NCBI RefSeq assembly: GCF_014196915.1
Contig: NZ_JACIEP010000023.1
Location: forward strand, 1 to 50,927
Source: Dysgonomonas hofstadii
GTDB taxonomy: Bacteria; Bacteroidota; Bacteroidia; Bacteroidales; Dysgonomonadaceae
DNA: 50,927 bases
Direction: 5' to 3'
This document shows, piece after piece, positions 32,195 to 40,895 of the stretch (positions are counted from its first letter, which is position 1; each line of letters begins with the position of its first letter). The position numbers and the translations under genes were made by a program. The notes beneath the pieces were generated by a model, which was given only the letters and a program-made list of their open reading frames with translations, was not told the origin of the DNA and made no database searches.

Positions 32195-33631
32195 TTAAAT
32201 ACCATTGTTTGAATCCAATTCATTCTGCGGTATAGGGAAATAATAGCGAGGCTCCTGCCATTTGAAATCAGAACCTAAAGCCTGAGTTGCCACGTCTTTT
32301 CCCCAACGCATCAGATCGAAGAAACGATGGAATTCAAAACCAAGCTCGCGACGACGTTCCAGATAGATAACCGAACGCATTTGCTCCTGATTCACAGGTT
32401 TTGCATAGGCAAGTCCGGCTCTGTCCCTTACCAGCTTAAGAGCTGCGGCAGCCTTATCCAGATCGTTTGTTTCTGTATATGCTTCTGCTTTCATCAGCAA
32501 GATATCGGCATAACGCAGGTAAATATACGGCAGTCCACCATCGCCCTTTGTTCCGGCAGGCACTTCTGCCAATGGTTGATTATGCTTTTTCACCAGATAG
32601 CCGGTAATGCTCCATGTAAGGTCAAATACATCGTCGTTCAACCATTCTTTACCTGAACGTCCGATTGAAGCATCGAGGCGGGGATCGGTCTGTCCTGTAG
32701 TTGTTTGTTCACTGAAACTCAGAACATAATTATTTGTTGGTGCATTGAAGTAATACCCTCCTTCTACAAGCGGTGCAAACCACTGGTTCAGAGAATTACC
32801 CAACCCGGGATTTTGATTGCTTTCGTGCAGGATTGCAAATATAGCCTCCCTGCTATCTTCAGCTCCTAATTTGAACAAGTCTTCATAATTAGTTTCAAGT
32901 CCATAAAGGCTCAGCGGTTCTAACTTGGTTGTAATAGTTGTTATACAATCATCCCATTTCTTCTGATATAACTGGGCTTTAGCCAGCAAACCGTAAGCAG
33001 CGCCTTTGGTTATCCGGCCTTTATCTGCTGTTTGCGTATAAGACGGAGGTAATACTCCGGCAGCATCATTCAGGTCTTGTTCTATCTGCCGGTATATCGG
33101 AGAAACTTCGCTCAATCCCATATTTACATTAGAAGTACTTACCGGCTCTATTCTCAAAGGTACTTTACCCCAGATATTCACCAGATTAAAGTAATAATAT
33201 GCCCTGATAAATTTAGCCTGAGCAATCATCTGCTGCTTGACACCATCATCAACACCTGCGCCATAATTAGCATGTATTACATTGTTGGCACGATTAATGC
33301 CTTCATAAGCAAATTTCCAGTATGAAAGCAAAATCCCGTTGTCCGATTTGATATTAAACTCGTCTATCATACCTATCTCAGCCTGGTCGGAAGCACTTCC
33401 ACCTTTCACGGCATCGTCGGATGCTACATCTCCGAAGACCCAGATCATATTTGAAGAAGTGGTAAAACTCAAGCTGTTATATACTCCGGTCAATGCCAGA
33501 TTTGCCTCCTCTTCGGTATTGTATATATTGTTGGATGTATATTCACCGTCCAGTTCTTCATTCAGAAAATCGTTACACGAACTGAAGGAGAATGTCCCTA
33601 ATATAGTTAGTATTGTTATTATTTTTTTCAT
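32195..33631 (-). CDS. SusD/RagB-family outer-membrane glycan-binding lipoprotein
   Basis: A 478-residue SusD homologue that forms the lid of the SusC transporter and captures oligosaccharides at the cell surface. It has a lipoprotein signal with Cys19 (FSSCNDFLNEEL) and the helical TPR scaffold (YNTEEEANLALTGVYNSL near 43; FIRAYYYFNLVNIWGKVPL near 140). It ends with the family-typical RRRELGFEFHRFFDLMRWG and the final YYFPIPQNELDSN. The length is normal. It follows susC by 13 bp. Confidence 0.95.
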   Translation of the reverse strand: MKKIITILTILGTFSFSSCNDFLNEELDGEYTSNNIYNTEEEANLALTGVYNSLSFTTSSNMIWVFGDVASDDAVKGGSASDQAEIGMIDEFNIKSDNGILLSYWKFAYEGINRANNVIHANYGAGVDDGVKQQMIAQAKFIRAYYYFNLVNIWGKVPLRIEPVSTSNVNMGLSEVSPIYRQIEQDLNDAAGVLPPSYTQTADKGRITKGAAYGLLAKAQLYQKKWDDCITTITTKLEPLSLYGLETNYEDLFKLGAEDSREAIFAILHESNQNPGLGNSLNQWFAPLVEGGYYFNAPTNNYVLSFSEQTTTGQTDPRLDASIGRSGKEWLNDDVFDLTWSITGYLVKKHNQPLAEVPAGTKGDGGLPYIYLRYADILLMKAEAYTETNDLDKAAAALKLVRDRAGLAYAKPVNQEQMRSVIYLERRRELGFEFHRFFDLMRWGKDVATQALGSDFKWQEPRYYFPIPQNELDSNNGI

Positions 33632-33644
33632 ATCAGGTAATTTT

Positions 33645-36600
33645 TTAAAAGGTTATGTTTACTCCGAATGTAAAGGATTTAGAAACAGGATAAGTCCCCC
33701 AGTCTATACCATTGGCCATATCACCTTCTCCTGTCGAATTGGAACTTACTGTCATTTCAGGGTCGAGTCCCTTGTATCCGGTAAAGGTGAACAGGTTGGT
33801 AGCGCTACCGAACGCCCTCAGGCTGCTGATGTATCTTGATTTGATAGGGAAAGTATATCCCAGTTGAATGTTCTTTAGTCTCAGGTATGAAGCGTCTTCC
33901 AGAAAACGTGTAGATGCTATCGCATTATTCGATTTAGCACTCCATGACGGTCTCGGATATTCGTTAGAAGTTCCTTCTCCTCTCCAGTAATTATCATACA
34001 TATCTTTCGATACGGAGAAACCTCTGAAAAATCCTTCTGTTTCAGTAGTCATCTGGTGATATATATCGTGACCGAATGCGCCCTGAAAGAATATCGACAA
34101 GTCCCAGTTCTTATAATTACCCTGAAGATTAAGTCCGAGTGTCTGTTTTGGGATAGAAGAGCCTACATGCCCCCTGTCTTTTTCGTCAATTACACCGTCG
34201 TTGTTCAGGTCTTTATATTTGACATCCCCCGGTTTTACATTTGCTCCCTGATATGCTGATTTCACGATTTCCTCTTCATTCTGGAATATTCCATCCATCT
34301 GATAAAGATAAAATGAACCGATAGAATATCCTTTTTCTATATATTTTGCAAAAACGCCATTATCCACACGTCCTGCCTGTATAGGCGCATCCAGTTCCAG
34401 TACTTCATTGTGCAGGTAGCCCCAGTTCAGTGAGGCGGAAAAGCCCATATCCTTGTATTGCTTGCGAACAAACAGTTCTACATCAACACCTTCATTCAAC
34501 ACCTTTCCGGCATTCACCCAATAAGGGGAAGCGTTACCAATAGACGGAGGTAATGGTGCGCGCACAAGCATGTCGCTCGATTTCTTATTATAATAATCTA
34601 CGCTAAAGCCGTATTCCCCCTTTCCGAAGGCCATATCCAATCCAAGGTTAAACTGTTTACTGGTCTCCCATTTCAACTTATCATTACCCAACTGGCTCTG
34701 AATATATCCAACAGATGGATTTCCACCGAAAGGGTAGTTTGAATATGGTGTATATTTGTCTGTATATGCATATAAAGCTATATTCTGATTACCTACAGCT
34801 CCCCATCCGGCACGCAGTTTCAACAGATTAATCGCTTTAATTGATTTCATGAAATCTTCCTCATGGATATCCCATCCCGCAGAAAATGAGTAAAATGTAC
34901 CCCATCTGTTTCCTTCTGTAAAGCGTGAAGATCCATCCTGACGCACTAAAGCCGACAGATAGTATTTATAGTTATAATTATAATCGACCTTACCAAAGAA
35001 TGAAAGTAAAGAATAAGCCCAGTCATTTGAATAGAAGGTATCACCATTTACAGATGAAGATGTATTTTTGTCCGTACCATTGTAGCGGATCGCTTCTGTA
35101 CCTGCCATTGCATTCAATGTATGCACGTCGTTAAATGTCTGAACTGTATTGAAGACTGAGTTTAGCGTCCATCCCAGACTTTCGTTATTCTGCCCTAACA
35201 GGGAACTTGGATTATTTATCCTGTCATTTGTTCCCCATGTTTTGTTATTGATATTATAATCACTTTTCTTATAGTCGATCCCAAAATTGGAATTCCAAAC
35301 TATATTATAGGGCAGTTTTGCTTCTACATTGAATTTACCCAGAAAAGTATCTTCGTCTCTTACCCTGTCGGTCATGTTCGCCAGTCCTACCGGATTGTAA
35401 CCGTCACCGAAAAAGCTGTTGTATTCGGCCTGTCCGAAATATTCGCTCGGTAAATCCACATAATTCCCGTTTGCATCATAGGTCGGAATTGCCGGATTAC
35501 GCATATATGCATACCGTACAACACTACCGCCTTCATTGCTACCGTAACCATCTCCCGAACTTGGCACAACATGAGTCTTAGCCTTTCCTCCGTTTACATT
35601 CAGACCTAGTTTCAGCCAGTTTGTCGCTTTATAATTGAGGTTTACACGTCCCGAAAATTTTTCATAATCACTATTCTTGATAATACCTTCCTGATTGTAA
35701 TAAGAAAACGATGCCAGATAGTCAAACTTATCTTTACCTCCGCTGACTGACAATTCATGCACATTCAGCAGCGCAGTCCTGAAAATTTCATCCAAGTGAT
35801 TGATGTTTGCGAAATCCTTAATCAGACCGCCTTCTATCAATGTTCTTCCATCATTTTTAGCCGCTACATTATAAATATCTATATATTCGTTCGTATTTAC
35901 CATCTTTGGAAGGCTTCCGTGAGTCTGTACTCCGAACTGACCGTTATAAGCAACTTTCACTTTGCCATTCTGCCCTTTTTTAGTAGTGACCAACACAACC
36001 CCATTGTTTGCACGGGAACCATATATAGCAGCAGAAGATGCATCTTTCAGCACCGAAATATTCTCAATATCGGAAGGAACAATAGAGTTCAATCCGTTTT
36101 CGGAAGGAATCCCGTCTATAATATATAGAGGATCATTCGAAGAGTTTATAGAACCTGTACCACGTACACGCACGGTAACTCCGGCTCCCGGAGCCCCTGT
36201 CGCGGAAGTGACCTGGACACCGGCAACTCGTCCCTGAAGTGCCTCAGATACTCCCGGAGCAGGAACTTGTGTCAACTCCTTCGAGTTTACCTTACTTACG
36301 GCACCCAGCACTTCCCTTTTCTTCATTGAGGTATAGCCTACAACGACTACCTCATCCAGTTCTGTGTTAGGTATAAGCCTTACATTCATTTCAGTAGATT
36401 TGGATACTGTGATTTCCTGAGCATTGAACCCGACATAGGAAACCGTAATCTTATCACCCTTAATATTCAGGGTAAATTTACCGTCAATATCAGTTACAGT
36501 ACCATTAGGAGTTCCTGTTTCTACCACTGTAACACCGATCAACGCTTCTCCTGTAGATGAATCTGTCACCATACCGGAGATTGTTTTTACTTCCTGTGCA

Positions 36601-36656
36601 AATATATTCGCAAAGGCAAAAAGTAAAAGACAAGTGAAAAATAAACGTTTTAACAT
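33645..36656 (-). CDS. SusC/RagA-family TonB-dependent transporter
   Basis: An outer-membrane TonB-dependent importer of oligosaccharides. I place the start at 36656 (MLKRLFFTCLLLFAFANIFA signal peptide), giving 1003 residues; the frame itself reaches 36722 but would overlap the preceding gene. Visible parts are the carboxypeptidase-like regulatory domain (ISGMVTDSSTGEALIGVTVV), the plug with SSAAIYGSRANNGVVLVTTK, and a long beta barrel ending SKSFTFGVNITF. It pairs with the SusD protein downstream and is the transport core of this locus. Confidence 0.95.
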   Translation of the reverse strand: MLKRLFFTCLLLFAFANIFAQEVKTISGMVTDSSTGEALIGVTVVETGTPNGTVTDIDGKFTLNIKGDKITVSYVGFNAQEITVSKSTEMNVRLIPNTELDEVVVVGYTSMKKREVLGAVSKVNSKELTQVPAPGVSEALQGRVAGVQVTSATGAPGAGVTVRVRGTGSINSSNDPLYIIDGIPSENGLNSIVPSDIENISVLKDASSAAIYGSRANNGVVLVTTKKGQNGKVKVAYNGQFGVQTHGSLPKMVNTNEYIDIYNVAAKNDGRTLIEGGLIKDFANINHLDEIFRTALLNVHELSVSGGKDKFDYLASFSYYNQEGIIKNSDYEKFSGRVNLNYKATNWLKLGLNVNGGKAKTHVVPSSGDGYGSNEGGSVVRYAYMRNPAIPTYDANGNYVDLPSEYFGQAEYNSFFGDGYNPVGLANMTDRVRDEDTFLGKFNVEAKLPYNIVWNSNFGIDYKKSDYNINNKTWGTNDRINNPSSLLGQNNESLGWTLNSVFNTVQTFNDVHTLNAMAGTEAIRYNGTDKNTSSSVNGDTFYSNDWAYSLLSFFGKVDYNYNYKYYLSALVRQDGSSRFTEGNRWGTFYSFSAGWDIHEEDFMKSIKAINLLKLRAGWGAVGNQNIALYAYTDKYTPYSNYPFGGNPSVGYIQSQLGNDKLKWETSKQFNLGLDMAFGKGEYGFSVDYYNKKSSDMLVRAPLPPSIGNASPYWVNAGKVLNEGVDVELFVRKQYKDMGFSASLNWGYLHNEVLELDAPIQAGRVDNGVFAKYIEKGYSIGSFYLYQMDGIFQNEEEIVKSAYQGANVKPGDVKYKDLNNDGVIDEKDRGHVGSSIPKQTLGLNLQGNYKNWDLSIFFQGAFGHDIYHQMTTETEGFFRGFSVSKDMYDNYWRGEGTSNEYPRPSWSAKSNNAIASTRFLEDASYLRLKNIQLGYTFPIKSRYISSLRAFGSATNLFTFTGYKGLDPEMTVSSNSTGEGDMANGIDWGTYPVSKSFTFGVNITF

Positions 36657-36687
36657 GGTTTTATTTATTATTGGTTTGTGAGATTTA

Positions 36688-38424
36688 TTATTTGTATGCA
36701 ATAGTGTATTTGCCATCTGCAACTACTTTATTATTATCTGTAGCCAGTTTTGTCCCGGCAGGAAGTTCTACTATAATACGCGCATCACCGGCAGGAATTT
36801 CAAACACGCCGTCAGACGATACATTTTTGGCGACATATTCTTTACTTACAATATCGAAGAGGTCTACAATATCCTTTGCCGGATATTTTACCGATTTACT
36901 TTCTTTATGAGGATTGTAATATAAATAAACAGGATAGTGACGTTCGGCGTAGAAATCGGTCGCATTACAATTCAATTGAAGAATACCCCTGACATTTGTC
37001 TCCTTTATTATAGCTCCGAAAATACCCATAGGCGAGGAACTATATACGCTGAACATGCTTGCCGGAGGATTTCCTTTCGCCCATTTAGGGCCATCGCCCA
37101 AAGCCACCGGAGTTTTTCCTTTGAGTGAAGCCTTGCCGTAATCATCTACACGGCGCAGTCCTTCGTATGAAATATTATCGTTCGTAATATTCTTCATCTC
37201 AGGGTCCCACTGATGTTCATCATCAATTTCCATCGGGAAAAACAGACGGCATGCGTTTGCATTGTTGAGCATCCATTTGCCGATAGCCTTAGCATATTGC
37301 GGTTCATACTTTACCATAGACACGAAAGGCCATGCAGGTTTAATACTATTCATCAGGAAGGCATAGCCTCCACCGTCGATAATACTACCCTGAAGTCCGT
37401 TCACCTCATAATCGCCCCATTTGCCCACAATAATTCCCCAGCCATTACGTCCGTCGGGATTCTTACAACCGTCGAAGGTCCAATCGAGTAACTTTTGTAC
37501 ATCGTAATTTGTACCCTCCGTCGCATTCAGATATGCAGCTGCATACACTCCCAAAGGCAACAGTATTTCATAGAAACGGCTTTCTTTCTGGGAGAGTAAT
37601 GCTTCTGTCGCATTCTTGGCATGAGCCAGATAACGGGGATCACCAAACTTATTATAGGCACAAAGCAATACATAAGCATGGCCGCCCGCCGCATCCTGTT
37701 GCAATGGTATATGGTTCACCATTCCCTGCATCCGTGCATAGTCGAAGTATGAATAATCGTAGTTCCCTGCCAAAACAGAATCTGCTTTTACAAACTGTTC
37801 GGCAATAGAGCGTTGTATCTGTTCTGCTCCGTCTACATTGGGGAAAACATCACATACGGCATAGTAAAGCGCATTCGGAAATACATCGTACCACCAGTCG
37901 CGACCATATCCGCCGCCAAGCATGCCTACTTCGGGCGTTGTATTATTCATCACTATATTCCACCCGTTATCTTTGTTGAAATAATTCTGAACCATTTTTA
38001 CATAGTTATATCCATCCTGATTCGTTTTGTCTATCCCTACCAGCCCCGCTCCTAAAAGCGCGGCCAATGAGTTCAGGCTTTCATGGAATTCCCCGTTATT
38101 GGTATTTTTACCCTGACGGATATCTTTTACGGCTGTGTATAATCCGAATGTAGGCTGATCTATGTTCCTGCGGCTATCATCGAGCCATATCATCGAGCCT
38201 ACTTCACTCTTATTGTTCCAGTCGAAAACAAAGCTATCAAACGACTTGGCCTTGGCTTCCCAATCCAGCATTTTATAAGAGCCGGGCATATCGGGCATAG
38301 AATCGACCCGTGCAATCGAGACCTGCTCTACTTTGCTCCCGTATGAAATGTTCTTTTCGGAACAAGCCATTGATAGCAAGGAAACCAAACAGATTAAAGA
38401 TGTTTTAGTTTTGCTCATTTTCAT
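36688..38424 (-). CDS. Secreted lipoprotein, probable alpha/alpha-barrel carbohydrate enzyme of unrecognised family
   Basis: I cannot place this 578-residue protein in a known glycoside hydrolase or lyase family. It has a lipoprotein signal (LICLVSLLSMAC, Cys at about 21). The middle is rich in helices with aromatic and acidic motifs (GGGYGRDWWYDVFPNALYYA near 167, DAAGGHAYVLLCAYNKFGDP near 245, GWGIIVGKWGDYE near 329), as in alpha-toroid enzymes. A C-terminal beta region (about 470-578) follows. Its place between MFS transporter and SusC in a GH130 operon suggests it processes the imported glycan. Its start overlaps the MFS end by 20 bp; ATG 38418 is also possible. Confidence 0.7.
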   Translation of the reverse strand: MKMSKTKTSLICLVSLLSMACSEKNISYGSKVEQVSIARVDSMPDMPGSYKMLDWEAKAKSFDSFVFDWNNKSEVGSMIWLDDSRRNIDQPTFGLYTAVKDIRQGKNTNNGEFHESLNSLAALLGAGLVGIDKTNQDGYNYVKMVQNYFNKDNGWNIVMNNTTPEVGMLGGGYGRDWWYDVFPNALYYAVCDVFPNVDGAEQIQRSIAEQFVKADSVLAGNYDYSYFDYARMQGMVNHIPLQQDAAGGHAYVLLCAYNKFGDPRYLAHAKNATEALLSQKESRFYEILLPLGVYAAAYLNATEGTNYDVQKLLDWTFDGCKNPDGRNGWGIIVGKWGDYEVNGLQGSIIDGGGYAFLMNSIKPAWPFVSMVKYEPQYAKAIGKWMLNNANACRLFFPMEIDDEHQWDPEMKNITNDNISYEGLRRVDDYGKASLKGKTPVALGDGPKWAKGNPPASMFSVYSSSPMGIFGAIIKETNVRGILQLNCNATDFYAERHYPVYLYYNPHKESKSVKYPAKDIVDLFDIVSKEYVAKNVSSDGVFEIPAGDARIIVELPAGTKLATDNNKVVADGKYTIAYK

Positions 38425-39667
38425 TAATAGTATTAGTTTGTTTGATAATGTTCTTTGCTAAAGGATAAGCTATCAGCTGGATAGCTCCCACCAGAATAAG
38501 GGCGTACTTCAGAGCGAAATCTTCCGAAACCCCGAAGGCCAGTATAATAAACAGGATCAATCCGGCTGCTCGTCCGATAAATAAGCCGAATTCGTGACTG
38601 AGGATATAAGTGTACTCGTTGCGTTTCTCTATTTTCACAACGGCATCTATAGTTTGCATCATAATAGGGAAGTAAGCCAAATCGAATAATGGCTGGAAAA
38701 TCACTTTACATAATACGAAAATAATCACTCCTGTCGCTGTAAACAAAATTCCATTGAATAAGGTTCCTGCAAAGAATATAATTAACCCCGCCACAAATAT
38801 TTTAAGCCTGTCTTTAGGTTGGGCTATACGTCCCAGAACATAGACAAGAATCGCTGTTAATGCTCCGCTAACTCCCTGTATAAGCCCCAACGCCCCCTCA
38901 TCACCGACAAGTTTGAGCACCAGAATTGCCGGAGCTGTAACCAGAAAACCCTGAACCATGCCTTTCAAAGACGAAAGGACTAACATCTTGCGCCAAAGAA
39001 GGCAAAAGCGGAAGTATATAAAATCTTTCTGTACGGGATTGGTAAATTTTCCTTTCCACAGTACAATACACGCGATAACCGTCAATATGATGACACCGAT
39101 GGTTACAAGCTGATAAGCCAGATTTATATTCACTACCATGCCAAACAATTCTTTACCATCTATCTGACTCAGGAAAGCTCCTATCACCAGCGGAACGCTA
39201 ATGGAAGCGATGGAGAAAAAGAATGATTCCAGTCCGAAGAAATAGTTCCGGTTGCTATCCGTTGTATTATTCAGCGTCAGCAGATACCTGTTTGTCCAGA
39301 AAAAACCTGACGCGGCACCCATTGCAAAGCCTGCTACCCCCAGTTCCACAAAACCAAGCGATTTGACAGACATCATTGCAAACATAGATAATCCGCTTAC
39401 AAGAATCCCCCCCGCATACAATGTCTTTACATTAACAGAGCGAAGCAGGTATCCATTCAGGAATGAGGTCGCAACAATTCCTATATACATAAACAGTTGG
39501 TAGAACGCGACCGATATGGGGTCGCTGGTATTGCGCATAACATAGGCTCCCACAAATATTTCCACTACAGGGAGAACCAATGCATAGAGCATATTGGTCA
39601 TCAGCAAGGTACGCATATTCGGCTCTTGCTGTTTAAAGAACATGTATTCTTTTTTCAGTTTGTTCAT
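38405..39667 (-). CDS. MFS transporter, likely for the imported disaccharide
   Basis: A 420-residue inner-membrane protein with about 12 hydrophobic segments. It belongs to the major facilitator group found in Bacteroidota glycan loci. The MFS loop motif is not obvious, but the spacing of helices is right (for example MLYALVLPVVEIFVGAYVM near 27, ISVPLVIGAFL near 156 and ALILVGAIQLIAY near 394). It stands 21 bp after the GH130 gene and overlaps the next gene, so it is part of the operon. It most likely carries the GH130 substrate from periplasm to cytoplasm. Confidence 0.87.
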   Translation of the reverse strand: MNKLKKEYMFFKQQEPNMRTLLMTNMLYALVLPVVEIFVGAYVMRNTSDPISVAFYQLFMYIGIVATSFLNGYLLRSVNVKTLYAGGILVSGLSMFAMMSVKSLGFVELGVAGFAMGAASGFFWTNRYLLTLNNTTDSNRNYFFGLESFFFSIASISVPLVIGAFLSQIDGKELFGMVVNINLAYQLVTIGVIILTVIACIVLWKGKFTNPVQKDFIYFRFCLLWRKMLVLSSLKGMVQGFLVTAPAILVLKLVGDEGALGLIQGVSGALTAILVYVLGRIAQPKDRLKIFVAGLIIFFAGTLFNGILFTATGVIIFVLCKVIFQPLFDLAYFPIMMQTIDAVVKIEKRNEYTYILSHEFGLFIGRAAGLILFIILAFGVSEDFALKYALILVGAIQLIAYPLAKNIIKQTNTINENEQN

Positions 39668-39688
39668 TTCAGATTTTTAACCGATGGT

Positions 39689-40741
39689 TTATTTTAATGT
39701 ATTCAGGATTTCTGCTATTGAGAACTCGGCTCCGCAAATAACCTCATCGCTCGCACCATAATACATTTTTATAGTATCGCCGTCTACCAGATGCCCGTTT
39801 GTAAATACCACATTACCGAAAAATCCGGTTTGCTCGTATGGTGCGATTGGCTCCATAATAGGACCTGTACTGCGTGCCAGAACTTTAGACGGATCATTCA
39901 GGTCCAACAAGAGAGCACCAAGGCAATAACGGTGATTGAAATCAGCGCCGTGATATATCTCCAGCCATCCTGCCTCCGTTCTTACCGGAGCTGCTCCTGC
40001 TCCTATGCGGGCACAATCCCACATGCCGTCACGAGTGGTAGCAATACATCTGTGGTTACCCCAATGGAAACGATCCGGCGATTCGGCTACCCAGATGTAA
40101 TTCCCTCCTAATTCGGGGCTACTAGGGCGATGCAATGCAAAATATTTTCCATTTATTTTGTCTTCAAACAATGCACAATCTTTGTTATGCGGAGGGAATA
40201 TCATGCCATGACGTGTATAGTCCTTCCAGTTCCGGGTATGTATAAGCCCTACTCCGACTGCGACAGGCGACACTTCGGTAAAGGTCAGGAAAAAACCGTC
40301 TTCTGTCGTAGCCACCCTGCAATCCTCAATGCCAAACGATTCCAGCTTACCCTCTCCGAAAATAGGAGGATATTCACTTTCCTCTTTGAAGTGAATCCCA
40401 TCTTCACTGGAAACCAATCGGAGGTATGACATTGTTGTCAGGTAATTCTTACCTTCATATCCTATCACGCGCGGATCGGATGCATCCAGTTTAGGATCTT
40501 TAGCATCGAAAGACAGAACTTCTATTTTACCATCTTTGTTATATACCGGGAAGCTGATGATTCCCTCTTTTTGAGTGGGACGCTCGGCCACACGTAGCAG
40601 CAGCCAGATTTTGCCATCAAATCTGAAAACACCCGGATTCAGGAGGCAGGTTATTTCCATACCTTCGATTCCCGGTTTCAGGTCTGAAGGTTTTAATAAT
40701 GGGTTTTGAGAAAATCTTTTTGCTATATCCATATTTTTCAT
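39689..40741 (-). CDS. GH130-family beta-mannoside phosphorylase
   Basis: A 350-residue five-bladed beta-propeller enzyme of GH130, which phosphorolyses or hydrolyses beta-1,4- or beta-1,2-mannosides. Family marks are NPGVFRFDGKIWLLLRVAERP near 35, DASDPRVI near 86, GIEDCRV near 136 with the Asp region of the general acid, NKDCALF near 186, ALHRPSSP near 202 and WLEIYHGAD near 256. There is no signal peptide, so it works in the cytoplasm. It is the first gene of the operon, 154 bp from the divergent sensor gene. ATG 40732 is an alternative start. Beta-mannan or N-glycan core mannosides are the likely substrates. Confidence 0.93.
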   Translation of the reverse strand: MKNMDIAKRFSQNPLLKPSDLKPGIEGMEITCLLNPGVFRFDGKIWLLLRVAERPTQKEGIISFPVYNKDGKIEVLSFDAKDPKLDASDPRVIGYEGKNYLTTMSYLRLVSSEDGIHFKEESEYPPIFGEGKLESFGIEDCRVATTEDGFFLTFTEVSPVAVGVGLIHTRNWKDYTRHGMIFPPHNKDCALFEDKINGKYFALHRPSSPELGGNYIWVAESPDRFHWGNHRCIATTRDGMWDCARIGAGAAPVRTEAGWLEIYHGADFNHRYCLGALLLDLNDPSKVLARSTGPIMEPIAPYEQTGFFGNVVFTNGHLVDGDTIKMYYGASDEVICGAEFSIAEILNTLK

Positions 40742-40779
40742 GATTAAAAATTAGTATCATTACAATTCCGAATTCGCAA

Positions 40780-40846
40780 CAAATCTATAACCCCGCATCT
40801 GGAAAGAGGTATACTATATTCTCAAAAGGGTATACACATGCTATAC
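40780..40846 (-). promoter_or_regulatory. Promoter and probable regulator site of the glycan operon
   Basis: On the minus strand TAGATTTG at 40780-40787 is a perfect -7 box (TAnnTTTG) for the GH130 operon. No -33 box is found at 19-21 bp. Instead GGTATAC occurs at 40808-40814 and 40829-40835, exactly 21 bp apart, with a third partial copy GCTATAC at 40840-40846. Direct repeats two helical turns apart next to a promoter without -33 box fit activation by the hybrid regulator encoded divergently at 40896. Confidence 0.6.
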
Positions 40847-40895
40847 AACATATTTCGTTTAAATTTGCGATTCGATATGCTGATATCTTTGTAAT

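Noticed and set aside
33645-36722. Longer susC start at 36722
   Set aside because: It would overlap the upstream gene and place 22 polar residues before a clear signal peptide. The ATG at 36656 is preferred.
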